Shown here piece after piece: positions 18,875-26,882 of a DNA stretch of 64,000 nt (position 1 is its first letter; each line of letters starts with the position of its first letter). Both the position numbers and the translations under genes were made by a program. The notes below the pieces were generated by a model. That model saw only the letters and a program-made list of their open reading frames with translations. It was not told the DNA's origin and searched no databases. This DNA comes from Variovorax paradoxus (GTDB taxonomy: Bacteria > Pseudomonadota > Gammaproteobacteria > Burkholderiales > Burkholderiaceae_C): assembly GCF_902712855.1 (NCBI RefSeq), contig NZ_LR743507.1:248001-312000 (forward strand), in the 5' to 3' direction.

Positions 18875-19609
18875 ATGAGCACCACCGTCGACCTTGTCCA
18901 AGCCCTCAAGAACGAACTGAAAAGCGCCCGCATGACCTACGCCGATCTGGCCCGGTCGCTCGACATGGCCGAGTCCAGCGTGAAGCGGATGCTGGCCAAG
19001 AGCGACATGCCGCTGTCGCGGGTGGACGCCATCTGCCGGGCGCTGAAGATCGACTTCGCCGAACTGGCCCGCCGCGTGGCCGACGCCCAGCCGCTGCTGA
19101 AGGAGCTGACGCACGAGCAGGAAAAGGCCGTGGTCAAGGACAAGAAGCTGCTGCTGGTGGCCATCAGCGTGCTGAGCCAGTGGACGCTGGAGCAGATCGT
19201 GGCCGCCTACCGCATCAGCGAGGCCGAGTGCATCGGCTGCCTGGCGCAGCTGGACCGCATCGGCATCATCGAGCTGCGCCCGCTGAACCGGTATCGCCTG
19301 AAGCTCGCCAAGACCTTCCGCTGGCGGCCGCACGGCCCGGTCATGGAGTTCTTCCGCGAGAACGTGGTGCTCGACTACTACCGCGGCGGCTTCGACGGCC
19401 CGGCCGAAGGGCTGCTGCTGGTGCACGGCTCGATCAGCCGGTCGCTGGCGCCGGCCTTTCTGGAGCGCCTGCAGCGCGTGGCGCAGGACTTCGCGCAGCA
19501 GCACCAGACCGACCAGAAGCTGTCGGCCAAGGACCGCGAGGGCTACACGCTGCTGCTGGGCATGCGCAACTGGGAGTTCGAGCTGTTCACGCGCCTGCGC
19601 AGGGGTTGA
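18875..19609 (+). CDS. XRE-type helix-turn-helix transcriptional regulator
   Basis: A 244-residue regulator. The N-terminal helix-turn-helix is clear: MTYADLARSLDMAESSVKRM then LAKSDMPLSRVDAICRALKI (about residues 20-58). The middle region VVKDKKLLLVAISVLSQWTL through IGIIELRPLNRYRL resembles a second winged helix (about 85-145). The C-terminal about 100 residues form an effector-like domain ending LLGMRNWEFELFTRLRRG. This layout is known from uncharacterised proteobacterial XRE regulators. It is divergent from the CREST hydrolase gene, its likely target, and an inverted repeat lies just upstream of its start. Two family A repeats follow after 7 bp. Confidence 0.85.
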   Translation: MSTTVDLVQALKNELKSARMTYADLARSLDMAESSVKRMLAKSDMPLSRVDAICRALKIDFAELARRVADAQPLLKELTHEQEKAVVKDKKLLLVAISVLSQWTLEQIVAAYRISEAECIGCLAQLDRIGIIELRPLNRYRLKLAKTFRWRPHGPVMEFFRENVVLDYYRGGFDGPAEGLLLVHGSISRSLAPAFLERLQRVAQDFAQQHQTDQKLSAKDREGYTLLLGMRNWEFELFTRLRRG

Positions 19610-19616
19610 TTGCTCG

Positions 19617-19707
19617 CCCCCAGGCTGCGCGGCACTTCGTGTCCGCTTCTCCTTCCCCCTACCGGGGGCAACACCTAAGGCCCGGCGAAGCCGGTTCCTC
19701 GGTGTTT
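19617..19707 (+). repeat. dispersed two-hairpin repeat, family A, copy 6
   Basis: Head CCCCCAGGCTGCGCGGCAC has two single-base insertions compared with other copies. Middle hairpin CCCCC-TACC-GGGGG; terminal stem AACACC...GGTGTT with a GAA loop. Starts 7 bp after the XRE stop. Confidence 0.93.
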
Positions 19708-19714
19708 CTGGCTC

Positions 19715-19790
19715 GCACCAGGCTGCGCTCACTGCGTGTCGCTTCGCCCCCCCTGCGGAGGCAGCACCTGCGACCCGGCGAAGCCGTTCA
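19715..19790 (+). repeat. dispersed repeat, family A, copy 7 (truncated)
   Basis: Tandem neighbour of copy 6. The head is degraded (GCACCAGGCTGCGCTCAC) and the terminal hairpin is cut after GAAGCCG, where the pyrF stop codon (complement of 19788-19790) begins. The repeat and the gene end therefore overlap or abut exactly. Confidence 0.85.
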
Positions 19791-20612
19791 GGGCTTGGCG
19801 GCTTCGAGGGCGTCGCGTGTGGTTCTGGCGGCGGTTTTTGCGGCTTCGGCGAAGTCGTCGCCTGACGAGGCGTAGATGATCGCGCGCGACGAGTTGACGA
19901 TGATCGGCGCGTCGGGGCGCCAGCCGGCACGCACGGTGGCGACGGCGTCGCCGCCCTGGGCACCGACGCCGGGGATCAGCAGCGGCACGGTGGGCGCGAG
20001 CGCGCGCACGCGCTCGATTTCGGCCGGATAGGTCGCGCCGACCACCAGGCCGAGCTGGCCGTTGAGGTTCCAGGGGCCCTGCGCGAGTCTGGCGACGTGT
20101 TCGTACAGGAAGGGCTGGCCGTCGACGTCCGCCAGGCGCTGGCCCTGCAGGTCGGAACCGCCGGGGTTGCTGGTGCGGCACAGCAGGAAGGCGCCCTTGC
20201 CCTCGTGCTTGAGGTAGGGCGCGACCGAGTCGAATCCCATGAAGGGCGAGAGCGTGACAGCGTCGGCGCCATAGCGCTCGAAGGCTTCCAGCGCGTACTG
20301 CTCGGCGGTGGAGCCGATGTCGCCGCGCTTGGCGTCGAGGATGGTGGGCACGTGGGGCGCGTTGCGGCGCATGTGCTCCATGAGCTGCTCGAGCTGGGCC
20401 TCGGCGCGGTGCGCGGCGAAGTACGCGATCTGCGGCTTGAAGGCGATGACGAGGTCGGCGGTCGCGTCGACGATGCGGGCGCAGAAATCGAAGATGCGGC
20501 TGGCGTCGCCCTTGAATTGCCCCGGGAATTTGGCTGGTTCGGGATCGAGCCCCACGCAGAGCAACGAACCGTTTTTTTGCTGTGCGGCAGCCAGCTTGTC
20601 GAGGAAAGTCAT
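19788..20612 (-). CDS. pyrF: orotidine 5'-phosphate decarboxylase
   Basis: A 274-residue enzyme for the last step of UMP synthesis. It is the longer type 2 (mycobacterial-like) form, with the catalytic segment [17 protein letters not shown] (Lys and Asp active-site residues) at about 95-111 and the phosphate loop near [17 protein letters not shown] 20612 begins [20 protein letters not shown], immediately before the LCVGLDPE strand, as in homologues. It stands 46 bp downstream of the UDG-like gene on the same strand. Its stop codon abuts a truncated family A repeat. Confidence 0.97.
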   Translation of the reverse strand: MTFLDKLAAAQQKNGSLLCVGLDPEPAKFPGQFKGDASRIFDFCARIVDATADLVIAFKPQIAYFAAHRAEAQLEQLMEHMRRNAPHVPTILDAKRGDIGSTAEQYALEAFERYGADAVTLSPFMGFDSVAPYLKHEGKGAFLLCRTSNPGGSDLQGQRLADVDGQPFLYEHVARLAQGPWNLNGQLGLVVGATYPAEIERVRALAPTVPLLIPGVGAQGGDAVATVRAGWRPDAPIIVNSSRAIIYASSGDDFAEAAKTAARTTRDALEAAKP

Positions 20613-20658
20613 GGGGCGGGATTTTAGGCGGGCCGCCCCGCCCCCCTGTTTCAGGCGG

Positions 20659-21474
20659 TCAGCCCGGCGTGGGCGTGTGCTGCTCGGCGGCCAGGCAGAG
20701 ATCGGCCCAGGCGCGCGCCTTGTCGGCCGGATTGCGCAGCAGGTAGGCCGGGTGGTACGTGGCCACCGCCGGCACGCCGCCGGCCTCGGCCAGCGGCACG
20801 GCGCGGCCACGCAGCTTGCCCAGCGGGTCGCCGCTCTGCATCAGGCTTTGCGCGGCCAGCGGGCCCATGGCCAGCACCACGCGCGGGGCGAGCGCCGCGG
20901 CGTGTTCGCCGAAGGCGTCGGGCATCGGACGCGGGCTGCCGGGCTGGCCGGCTGCCACGCCGCGGTGGGTCCGCAGCAGGTGCACGGGCGTCCTGCCGTC
21001 GTGCAGCTTGAGGGCGCGCAGCATGTTGTCGAGCAGCCGGCCGGCGTCGCCGGAGAAAGGCTCGCCGTGGCGGCCGTCGGCCTCGGGCGGCATGTCGGCG
21101 ACGACGAGCCAGCCGCCCTGCAGGTTCGTGTCGGTGGCCGCATCGGCGTAAAGACGAACGGGATCGTCGACCAGCACCGCTGCGCCGTGCGACAGCGGCG
21201 AAGCCGCGCTGCGGGGCGCGGGCGCCGCCACGCGCGGGGGGGCCGCGGGAGCAGGCGCAGGCACGGCGGCCGGCATCTCGGCCTCGATCCGGTCGTTCAC
21301 TCGCTCCGTGTCTTCGCGCGGCGCTGTCTTTTCTGCAGCGGGCGGCGCTTCGGCCGCAGCCTCGGCCTGCGCGGCCTGCGCCGCCTCGGGCACCGGCCAC
21401 CAGACCTTCACGCCCATTTCGTCGAGCATCGCGCGCTGGCGGGCGTCGAGTTTCAAAGTCTGCACCGCGCTCAT
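20659..21474 (-). CDS. uracil-DNA glycosylase family protein, degenerate family 4-like
   Basis: A 271-residue protein. An Ala/Pro-rich disordered segment (about residues 30-95) precedes a UDG-fold domain with [30 protein letters not shown] and the C-terminal [12 protein letters not shown], all typical of family 4/5 enzymes. Two hallmarks are missing. The GEGPG active-site loop reads ADMPP, and only one cysteine exists in the whole protein, so the 4Fe-4S cluster cannot form. Activity is therefore doubtful; a structural or DNA-binding role is possible. The start ATG overlaps the rimI stop by 4 bp, so it is coupled to rimI and tsaB. Confidence 0.85.
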   Translation of the reverse strand: MSAVQTLKLDARQRAMLDEMGVKVWWPVPEAAQAAQAEAAAEAPPAAEKTAPREDTERVNDRIEAEMPAAVPAPAPAAPPRVAAPAPRSAASPLSHGAAVLVDDPVRLYADAATDTNLQGGWLVVADMPPEADGRHGEPFSGDAGRLLDNMLRALKLHDGRTPVHLLRTHRGVAAGQPGSPRPMPDAFGEHAAALAPRVVLAMGPLAAQSLMQSGDPLGKLRGRAVPLAEAGGVPAVATYHPAYLLRNPADKARAWADLCLAAEQHTPTPG

Positions 21475-22013
21475 CGCAAGGCTCCCCAGGCGGTGCCTGT
21501 TTCGTTCAATCTCAGGCTCATGACCACGGCGTCCTCGCGCTTGTTGTCGTGCGCCGGGTAGTAACCCTTGCGCACGCCGACGCTGCGGAAACCCTGGCGC
21601 AGGTAGATGTCCAGCGCACGCTGGTTGCTCTGGCGCACCTCGAGCCACAGCCATTGCGCGCCCTCGGCGCGCGACCAGCCGCCCAGCGCCTCGAGCATGA
21701 GCGGCGCCCAGCCCTGGCGCTGGAAAGCCGGCGCGACGGTGATGTTCAGCAGATGGACCTCGTCGACGCCCTTCATGGCGACGAAGTAGCCGATCAGCGT
21801 TTCGCCCAGCTCGGTGACCGGCGACACCACGCCCGGCGCGGGGCCCGGCGCCAGCAGGCACTGGCAGTGGTAGCCCACGGCCATGGAATCGGTGAAGTTG
21901 GCGCGCGTCCAGGGGTGGCTGTAGGCCGTCTGCTCGACCGCGCAGACCGCGTCGATCCGCTCGACGGTGAGCGGCTCGAGGCGGGCTTCGATGGGCTGGA
22001 GGACGGCGCTCAT
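21471..22013 (-). CDS. rimI: ribosomal protein S18-alanine N-acetyltransferase
   Basis: A 180-residue GNAT enzyme. The early VCAVEQTAYSHPWTRANF with FTDSM, the acetyl-CoA motif VAPAFQRQGWAPLMLEAL, the SNQRALDIYLRQGF helix and the Tyr-containing RKGYYPAHDNKREDAVVM tail all match RimI, which acetylates the N-terminal alanine of S18. ATG 22013 was chosen. It lies 16 bp after tsaB, a neighbour found with rimI in many bacteria, and overlaps the UDG-like gene by 4 bp. Confidence 0.93.
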   Translation of the reverse strand: MSAVLQPIEARLEPLTVERIDAVCAVEQTAYSHPWTRANFTDSMAVGYHCQCLLAPGPAPGVVSPVTELGETLIGYFVAMKGVDEVHLLNITVAPAFQRQGWAPLMLEALGGWSRAEGAQWLWLEVRQSNQRALDIYLRQGFRSVGVRKGYYPAHDNKREDAVVMSLRLNETGTAWGALR

Positions 22014-22029
22014 GCGGCAGCGGGACGAT

Positions 22030-22731
22030 TCAGGTGGCGGAAGCCGCGGCGGCTGCCTTGATGGCGGCGCGCTCTTCCGTGGTTTGCGCCACTTTATCGC
22101 GAACGTAGAGCGGCCAGGCCTGCGCCGCGGGCACGGTCCGGCCGGCGGCGAGCAGCGCCGGGGCCAGCCGCAGCATCGCGGCGGCGGTCGGCAGCACCTC
22201 GTGGCGCGCGCCGGCCGCGGCCAGGCGCGGGCCGTAGGCGGCGAAGGCATTGCCCGCGAGTGCCCAGCCGGCGGGCACCTCGAGGGCCTCGGGCGCCAGC
22301 AGCAGGGGCTCGTCGTCGCCACCGAGCGGGCCGTGGGCGGCGAAGTCGTAGCGCGCGGCGTAGATCTGGTCCATGCGCGCGTCGAGCACGGCCACCACCT
22401 GTTGCGCACCGGCCACGTGGCGTGCCTCCTCGGCCACAGCCAGCAGGGTGTCGACCGGCAGCAGCGGCACGTCGGCGCCGAAGGCCAGTCCCTGCGCCAC
22501 CGAGCAGGCCGTGCGCAGGCCGGTGAACGAGCCCGGCCCGCGGCCGAAGACGATGGCGTCGAGGTCGGCCAGCGCGAGCCCCGCATCGCGCAGCAGTTGC
22601 TGAATGAGCGGCAGCAGCGTGGACGAGGCCTGGGCGCCGCCCTCGCCGTGGTGGGCGAGCAGCTGCTCGCCGTGGCGCACCGCCACCGACAGGTGCTCGG
22701 TGCTCGTATCGAAGGCCAGCAGCTTAGACAT
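22030..22731 (-). CDS. tsaB: tRNA threonylcarbamoyladenosine biosynthesis protein TsaB
   Basis: A 233-residue ASKHA-fold protein, starting MSKLLAFDTSTEHLSVAV and with the typical FGRGPGSFTGLRTACSVAQG loop (about residues 63-82). TsaB pairs with TsaD and TsaE to make t6A at position 37 of ANN-decoding tRNAs; it has no catalytic activity of its own. The TsaC/Sua5 partner gene is also in this window at 28.6 kb. The start overlaps the EamA gene end by 8 bp; rimI follows after 16 bp. Confidence 0.95.
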   Translation of the reverse strand: MSKLLAFDTSTEHLSVAVRHGEQLLAHHGEGGAQASSTLLPLIQQLLRDAGLALADLDAIVFGRGPGSFTGLRTACSVAQGLAFGADVPLLPVDTLLAVAEEARHVAGAQQVVAVLDARMDQIYAARYDFAAHGPLGGDDEPLLLAPEALEVPAGWALAGNAFAAYGPRLAAAGARHEVLPTAAAMLRLAPALLAAGRTVPAAQAWPLYVRDKVAQTTEERAAIKAAAAASAT

Positions 22732-23785
22732 TGTTGGGGCGCCCCATGACGGGCGCGGAAGAAGAGGCAGGGGACGCAGAAGGTGCGGGCGCCGTGCGCG
22801 CGGCGGTCTTCTGCACGCCGAACAGGATGCCGGCCGTGACCAGCAGCAGCCCGGCGACGAGGTTCCAGTAAAGAGGCTCGCCCAGCCAGATCACTGCGCC
22901 GAAGGCCGACAGGCCGGGCACCAGCGCCGTGATCATGGTGGTGCGCACCGGGCCGAAGTGCTGGACCATCCGGGTGAAGGTGATGCCCGAGATCACGACC
23001 GAGCCGCCACCCTGGAAGGCCATCTGGAACGCCACCTCGCGCCACGGCGCGGTGCCCAGGTGGCTCGCCACCTGGCCGCCGGCCACGAGCAGGGCGTACA
23101 CCGGCACGTAGGTCATCAGCGCGAACACGGTGATGGCGATGGTCGCGCGCACCGCGTCGAGGCCGTGGCGGCGCGCCACCACGCTGTAGCAGGCCCAGCA
23201 GAAGGCGGCCGTCATGAAGAGCAGGTCGCCCTTCCATACCTCGCCACCCTCGAAGGCGTGCAGCAGGCTGCGCCCGCCGACCACGAGATCGCCCGCGACG
23301 ATCATCGCCAGGCCGAGCGCACGCATCGGCGTGATGCGGTCGCGCAGCACCAGTGCGGCCAGCAGCGTGGTCCACAGCGGCAGGCTGCCGGGCATCAGCA
23401 CGGAGGCATGGCCGGCCGGCGCGAAGAAGAAGCCGCTGTAGGCGGCCATGGCGTAGGCCACGCCGCCGAAGATGCCTGCGGCCGCGGTGACGCGCAGCGA
23501 CAGCGGCGAGAGGCCGAAGAAGGAGGACACCGAGGACACCGCCGCGCCGGCCCGGCCTTGCGCCGCCGCGCGGCGGTCCTTCATGACCAGCCACGCGCCC
23601 CACGGCACCAGCACCAGGCTGGCGCCGCAGATGCGCGCACAGGCGAGGTCGAACGGGGTGAGCGAGCGGCCGGCCGATGCGCGCGCGATGACGATGAAGG
23701 CGGTCCACACCAGCACCGTGACCACGGCCGCGCCGATGCCGAGCATGCGGGGGGACAGGAAGGGCGTCGGGGGCGCGGCGGGCAT
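22724..23785 (-). CDS. EamA/DMT family permease
   Basis: A 353-residue inner-membrane protein with ten predicted helices in two EamA repeats. Helix-rich segments include ALGLAMIVAGDLVVGGRSLL and VPGLSAFGAVIWLGEPLYWN followed by LVAGLLLVTAGILFG, a typical end of the second EamA domain. A Ser/Ala-rich cytoplasmic loop (about 72-88) and a Pro/Ser-rich tail are additions. Substrate unknown; drug/metabolite exporters of this type move amino acids or other small molecules. It overlaps tsaB by 8 bp, so it may supply the promoter for tsaB-rimI. The DeoR gene ends 47 bp upstream on the same strand. Confidence 0.9.
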   Translation of the reverse strand: MPAAPPTPFLSPRMLGIGAAVVTVLVWTAFIVIARASAGRSLTPFDLACARICGASLVLVPWGAWLVMKDRRAAAQGRAGAAVSSVSSFFGLSPLSLRVTAAAGIFGGVAYAMAAYSGFFFAPAGHASVLMPGSLPLWTTLLAALVLRDRITPMRALGLAMIVAGDLVVGGRSLLHAFEGGEVWKGDLLFMTAAFCWACYSVVARRHGLDAVRATIAITVFALMTYVPVYALLVAGGQVASHLGTAPWREVAFQMAFQGGGSVVISGITFTRMVQHFGPVRTTMITALVPGLSAFGAVIWLGEPLYWNLVAGLLLVTAGILFGVQKTAARTAPAPSASPASSSAPVMGRPNNV

Positions 23786-23832
23786 CCGGGCATTATCGAG
23801 GGCCGGCACCGGCCGCGCCGGCGGTGGGCGAA

Positions 23833-24618
23833 TCAGCCGCCGGCCTTGTCCGCGCCGTCCGGTCCTGCCCGCAGGATCGCCGGTCCGGCCTTGCGCAGCG
23901 GCGCCAGCGCCTGGGCCGGCGCGTCGGGCGACACCAGCAGGCTCGCCGCCGCGCCCACCGGGTTGACCATCCAGGCCGAGGCCGCGCCCAGCTTCTCGGA
24001 CGACGCCAGCACCACCGTCTCGGCCGCCGCGGCCATCAGCGCACGCTTGATCTCGGCCTCTTCCATGTCGCCGGTGGTGAGCCCGGCTTCGGCATGGACG
24101 CCGGTGACGCCCATGAAGTAAGTGTCGGCATGGATGCGCGCGATGGCCGCCATGGCCGCCGCGCCGACCGCCACCATCGAATGCTTGAAGAGACGCCCGC
24201 CGATCAGCACGACCTCGACGGCCGCGTGCGATACCAGCTCGGCCGCGACCGGCGGGCTGTGCGTGACCACCGTGGCCCGCAGGTTCTTGGGCAGGTGGCG
24301 CGCGAGCTGCACGGCGGTGGTGCCGCCGTCGATGAACACCACCTGGCCCGGCCTCACCAGGCGGGCGGCGGCGCGGCCGATGGCCACCTTCTCGTCGGGC
24401 ACGAGCTGCTGGCGGCCCGCCAGGTCGGCTTCGGCCGCCGCGACCGGCAGTGCGCCGCCGTGCACGCGCTGAAGCAGGCCCTCGGCCGCCAGTTCGCGCA
24501 GGTCGCGGCGGATGGTGTCTTCCGAGAGGCCGAGTTCGTCGCTGAGCGCTTTCGCCACGACATGGCCGTCGCGCTGGAGGACCGACAGGATGTGCTGCTT
24601 GCGCTGGCGGGTGAGCAT
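23833..24618 (-). CDS. DeoR family transcriptional regulator
   Basis: A 261-residue sugar-type regulator. The N-terminal winged helix MLTRQRKQHILSVLQRDGHV with LSDELGLSEDTIRRDLRELA (about residues 1-55) ends in the family hallmark LLQRVHGGALP. The C-terminal phosphosugar-sensor domain includes VVFIDGGTTAVQLARHLP, VVLIGGRLFKHSM and EEAEIKRALM. ATG 24618 matches homologues. It is divergent from nudK; a palindrome lies in the 80-bp gap. DeoR proteins sense phosphosugars; the link to a nucleotide-sugar hydrolase is suggestive. Confidence 0.93.
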   Translation of the reverse strand: MLTRQRKQHILSVLQRDGHVVAKALSDELGLSEDTIRRDLRELAAEGLLQRVHGGALPVAAAEADLAGRQQLVPDEKVAIGRAAARLVRPGQVVFIDGGTTAVQLARHLPKNLRATVVTHSPPVAAELVSHAAVEVVLIGGRLFKHSMVAVGAAAMAAIARIHADTYFMGVTGVHAEAGLTTGDMEEAEIKRALMAAAAETVVLASSEKLGAASAWMVNPVGAAASLLVSPDAPAQALAPLRKAGPAILRAGPDGADKAGG

Positions 24619-24668
24619 CGGGCAATGGTATCGGTGACGACGCGCAGTTGCACGAATTTTCTTGTTAT

Positions 24669-24682
24669 TGCATGAATATGCA
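24669..24682. promoter_or_regulatory. palindrome TGCAT-GAAT-ATGCA, possible DeoR operator
   Basis: Perfect 5-bp arms around a 4-nt spacer in the AT-rich gap between the divergent DeoR and nudK starts. It is followed by CATATG. Position fits an operator or a promoter element; binding is inferred. Confidence 0.4.
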
Positions 24683-24698
24683 CATATGCTCGTCACCC

Positions 24699-25310
24699 AT
24701 GACCTTGCAGGACCGCGTCCGGGTGCACGAAGTCACCCTGCTTTCCGACCACTGGTACACGCTGCGTACCACCGCCTTCGACTGGCGGCGCAACGACGGC
24801 CAATGGCAGCGCATGCACCGCGAAACCTACGACCGCGGCAACGGCGCCACGCTGCTGGCCTACAACCTCACGCAACGCACCGTGCTGCTGACGCGGCAGT
24901 TCCGCTACCCGGCCTTCGTCAACGGCCATGACGACCTGATGATCGAGGCCGCGGCCGGCCTGCTGGACGACGCGGCGCCCGAGCAGCGCATCCGCGCCGA
25001 GGTCGAGGAAGAGCTGGGCTATCGGCTCGGCGCGGTGCAGAAGGTGTTCGAGTGCTTCATGAGCCCGGGCTCCGTCACCGAGAAGCTGCATTTCTTCATC
25101 GCGCCCTACGAGCCCTCGATGCGCATCGGCGCGGGCGGCGGCCTGGCCGAGGAAGGCGAGGACATCGAGGTGCTCGAGCTCGGCATCGACGAGGCGCTGG
25201 CCATGGTGGCAGACGGACACATCGCCGACGCCAAGACGGTGATGCTGCTGTACCACGCGCGGCTGCGCGTGTTCGCACCGTCGTTCCCCGCGCAGCCCGC
25301 GTCGGGATAA
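24699..25310 (+). CDS. nudK: NUDIX hydrolase, GDP-mannose pyrophosphatase type
   Basis: A 203-residue Nudix enzyme. It aligns along its length with E. coli NudK: YDRGNGATLLAYN, RQFRYP, the Nudix box region AAGLLDDAAPEQRIRAEVEEELGYRLG, CFMSPGSVTEKLHFFIA, and the GGGLAEEGEDIEVLEL and DAKTVMLL motifs. The Nudix box is one residue shorter than the textbook pattern, as in NudK itself. The reaction is hydrolysis of GDP-mannose to GMP and mannose-1-phosphate. ATG 24699 was chosen over 24648/24678 because the leading residues are Cys/His-rich and lie over the promoter. Divergent from DeoR and 7 bp before dacB. Confidence 0.88.
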   Translation: MTLQDRVRVHEVTLLSDHWYTLRTTAFDWRRNDGQWQRMHRETYDRGNGATLLAYNLTQRTVLLTRQFRYPAFVNGHDDLMIEAAAGLLDDAAPEQRIRAEVEEELGYRLGAVQKVFECFMSPGSVTEKLHFFIAPYEPSMRIGAGGGLAEEGEDIEVLELGIDEALAMVADGHIADAKTVMLLYHARLRVFAPSFPAQPASG

Positions 25311-25317
25311 TGGCCGG

Positions 25318-26748
25318 ATGCCCTTTGCCTTCCGCCGCGCCGCCTGCGCATTGACTCTCTCGACGCTGGCTTCGGCCGGCGCCTTCGCCCAGCAAGCTCT
25401 CCAGGCCCTCCCTCCCCAGGTCGACGCCGCCCTCGCCCGCGCCAAGGTGCCGCGCGATTCGGTCACCATGCTGGTGGCCGAGGCCGACGGCACGCGCCAG
25501 CCGCGCCTGGCCTGGCGCACGCAGGTGCCGGTGAACCCGGCGTCGATCATGAAGCTGGTCACCACCTACGCGGCGCTCGACATGCTCGGCGCCGCCTACA
25601 GCTGGACCACGCCGGTGTACGTCGAGGGCACCGTGAACAACGGCGTGCTCAACGGCAACCTGTACATCAAGGGCCAGGGCGACCCCAAGCTGGTGCTGGA
25701 GCGCATGTGGCTGCTGCTGCGCCACGTGCAGGGGCTCGGCATCACCACCGTGAGCGGCGACATCGTGATCGACCGCAGCGCCTTCGAGACCACGGTCGAG
25801 AGCGACCCCGGCGCCTTCGACGGCGAGCCGCTGCGCCCCTACAACGCCTCGCCCGACGCGCTGCTGGTGAACTTCAAGTCGGTCAACATGAGCTTTGCGC
25901 CCGACCGCGCCGGCCAGATCGCGCGCGTGAGCTACGAGCCCCCGCTGGCCAGCGTGGCGATGCCGCAGACGGTGCCGCTGGTGCCCGGCGAATGCGGCGA
26001 CTGGCGCACCTCGCTGCGTGCCGACTTCACCGACGTGAACCGCATCCGCTTCAACGGCGGCCTGCCCGCCAGCTGCGGCGAGAAGAGCTGGGCCGTGGCC
26101 TACGGCGACCCGCGCACCTACGCCATGCGTGCCATCGGTGGCATGTGGGCAGAGATGGGCGGACGCGTCGGCGGCCAGATGCGCGAGGGGCGCGTGCCGG
26201 CCGAGCTGAAGCCGGCGTTCGAGTTCGAGTCGCCGCCGCTGGCCGAGGTGATCCGCGACATCAACAAGTACAGCAACAACGTGATGGCGCAGCAGGTGTT
26301 CCTCACGATCGGGCTGGCGCAGAAGAACCGCGGCACCTTCGAGGCCTCGCGCACGGCGATGGGCCAATGGTGGCGCGAGCGTATCGGCACGGGCGAGGCG
26401 CAGCCGGTGTTCGAGAACGGGTCGGGCCTGTCGCGCGACGAGCGCATCAGCGCGGCCGCGCTCGGCCGGATGCTGCAGGTCGCGTGGCGTTCGCCGGTCA
26501 TGCCGGAGCTGATGTCCTCCCTGCCCGCCATGGGCGTGGACGGCACGCTCAAGCGGCGCGCGCTGCGCTCGGGCGGCTCTGCCCATCTGAAGACGGGCAC
26601 GCTGCGCGACGCGGCGGGCGTGGCCGGCTTCGTGGATGGCGCGAGCGGCCGGCGCTACGTGGTGGTGGCCATCGCCAACGGCGAGAACGCGGTCGCGGCG
26701 CGCGCGGCCCTCGACGCACTGGTCGACTGGGCCTCGCAGGACAACTGA
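25318..26748 (+). CDS. dacB: D-alanyl-D-alanine carboxypeptidase/endopeptidase (PBP4 type)
   Basis: A 476-residue periplasmic penicillin-binding protein of the S13 family. The signal peptide ends AGAFA-QQ near residue 25. The three active-site motifs are S76-I-M-K79 (nucleophile motif SxxK), SNN in KYSNNVMAQQVFL, and KTG in LKTGTLRDAAG. It trims or cleaves D-Ala cross-links of peptidoglycan. It starts 7 bp after nudK, so they may be cotranscribed. A 134-bp gap with a fresh Shine-Dalgarno separates it from the lipase. Confidence 0.95.
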   Translation: MPFAFRRAACALTLSTLASAGAFAQQALQALPPQVDAALARAKVPRDSVTMLVAEADGTRQPRLAWRTQVPVNPASIMKLVTTYAALDMLGAAYSWTTPVYVEGTVNNGVLNGNLYIKGQGDPKLVLERMWLLLRHVQGLGITTVSGDIVIDRSAFETTVESDPGAFDGEPLRPYNASPDALLVNFKSVNMSFAPDRAGQIARVSYEPPLASVAMPQTVPLVPGECGDWRTSLRADFTDVNRIRFNGGLPASCGEKSWAVAYGDPRTYAMRAIGGMWAEMGGRVGGQMREGRVPAELKPAFEFESPPLAEVIRDINKYSNNVMAQQVFLTIGLAQKNRGTFEASRTAMGQWWRERIGTGEAQPVFENGSGLSRDERISAAALGRMLQVAWRSPVMPELMSSLPAMGVDGTLKRRALRSGGSAHLKTGTLRDAAGVAGFVDGASGRRYVVVAIANGENAVAARAALDALVDWASQDN

Positions 26749-26882
26749 ACGGCCTCGCGCGGTGCCGGGGCCTCCTGCCCGGCGCGTTCTGTAGGCGAAC
26801 TGCCATTGCGCGGGGCTGTGCGGCTGAACAGAATCGGACGCTCGTTCGATTCCAGTTTCATCCACACGCAGGAGACAACCCC

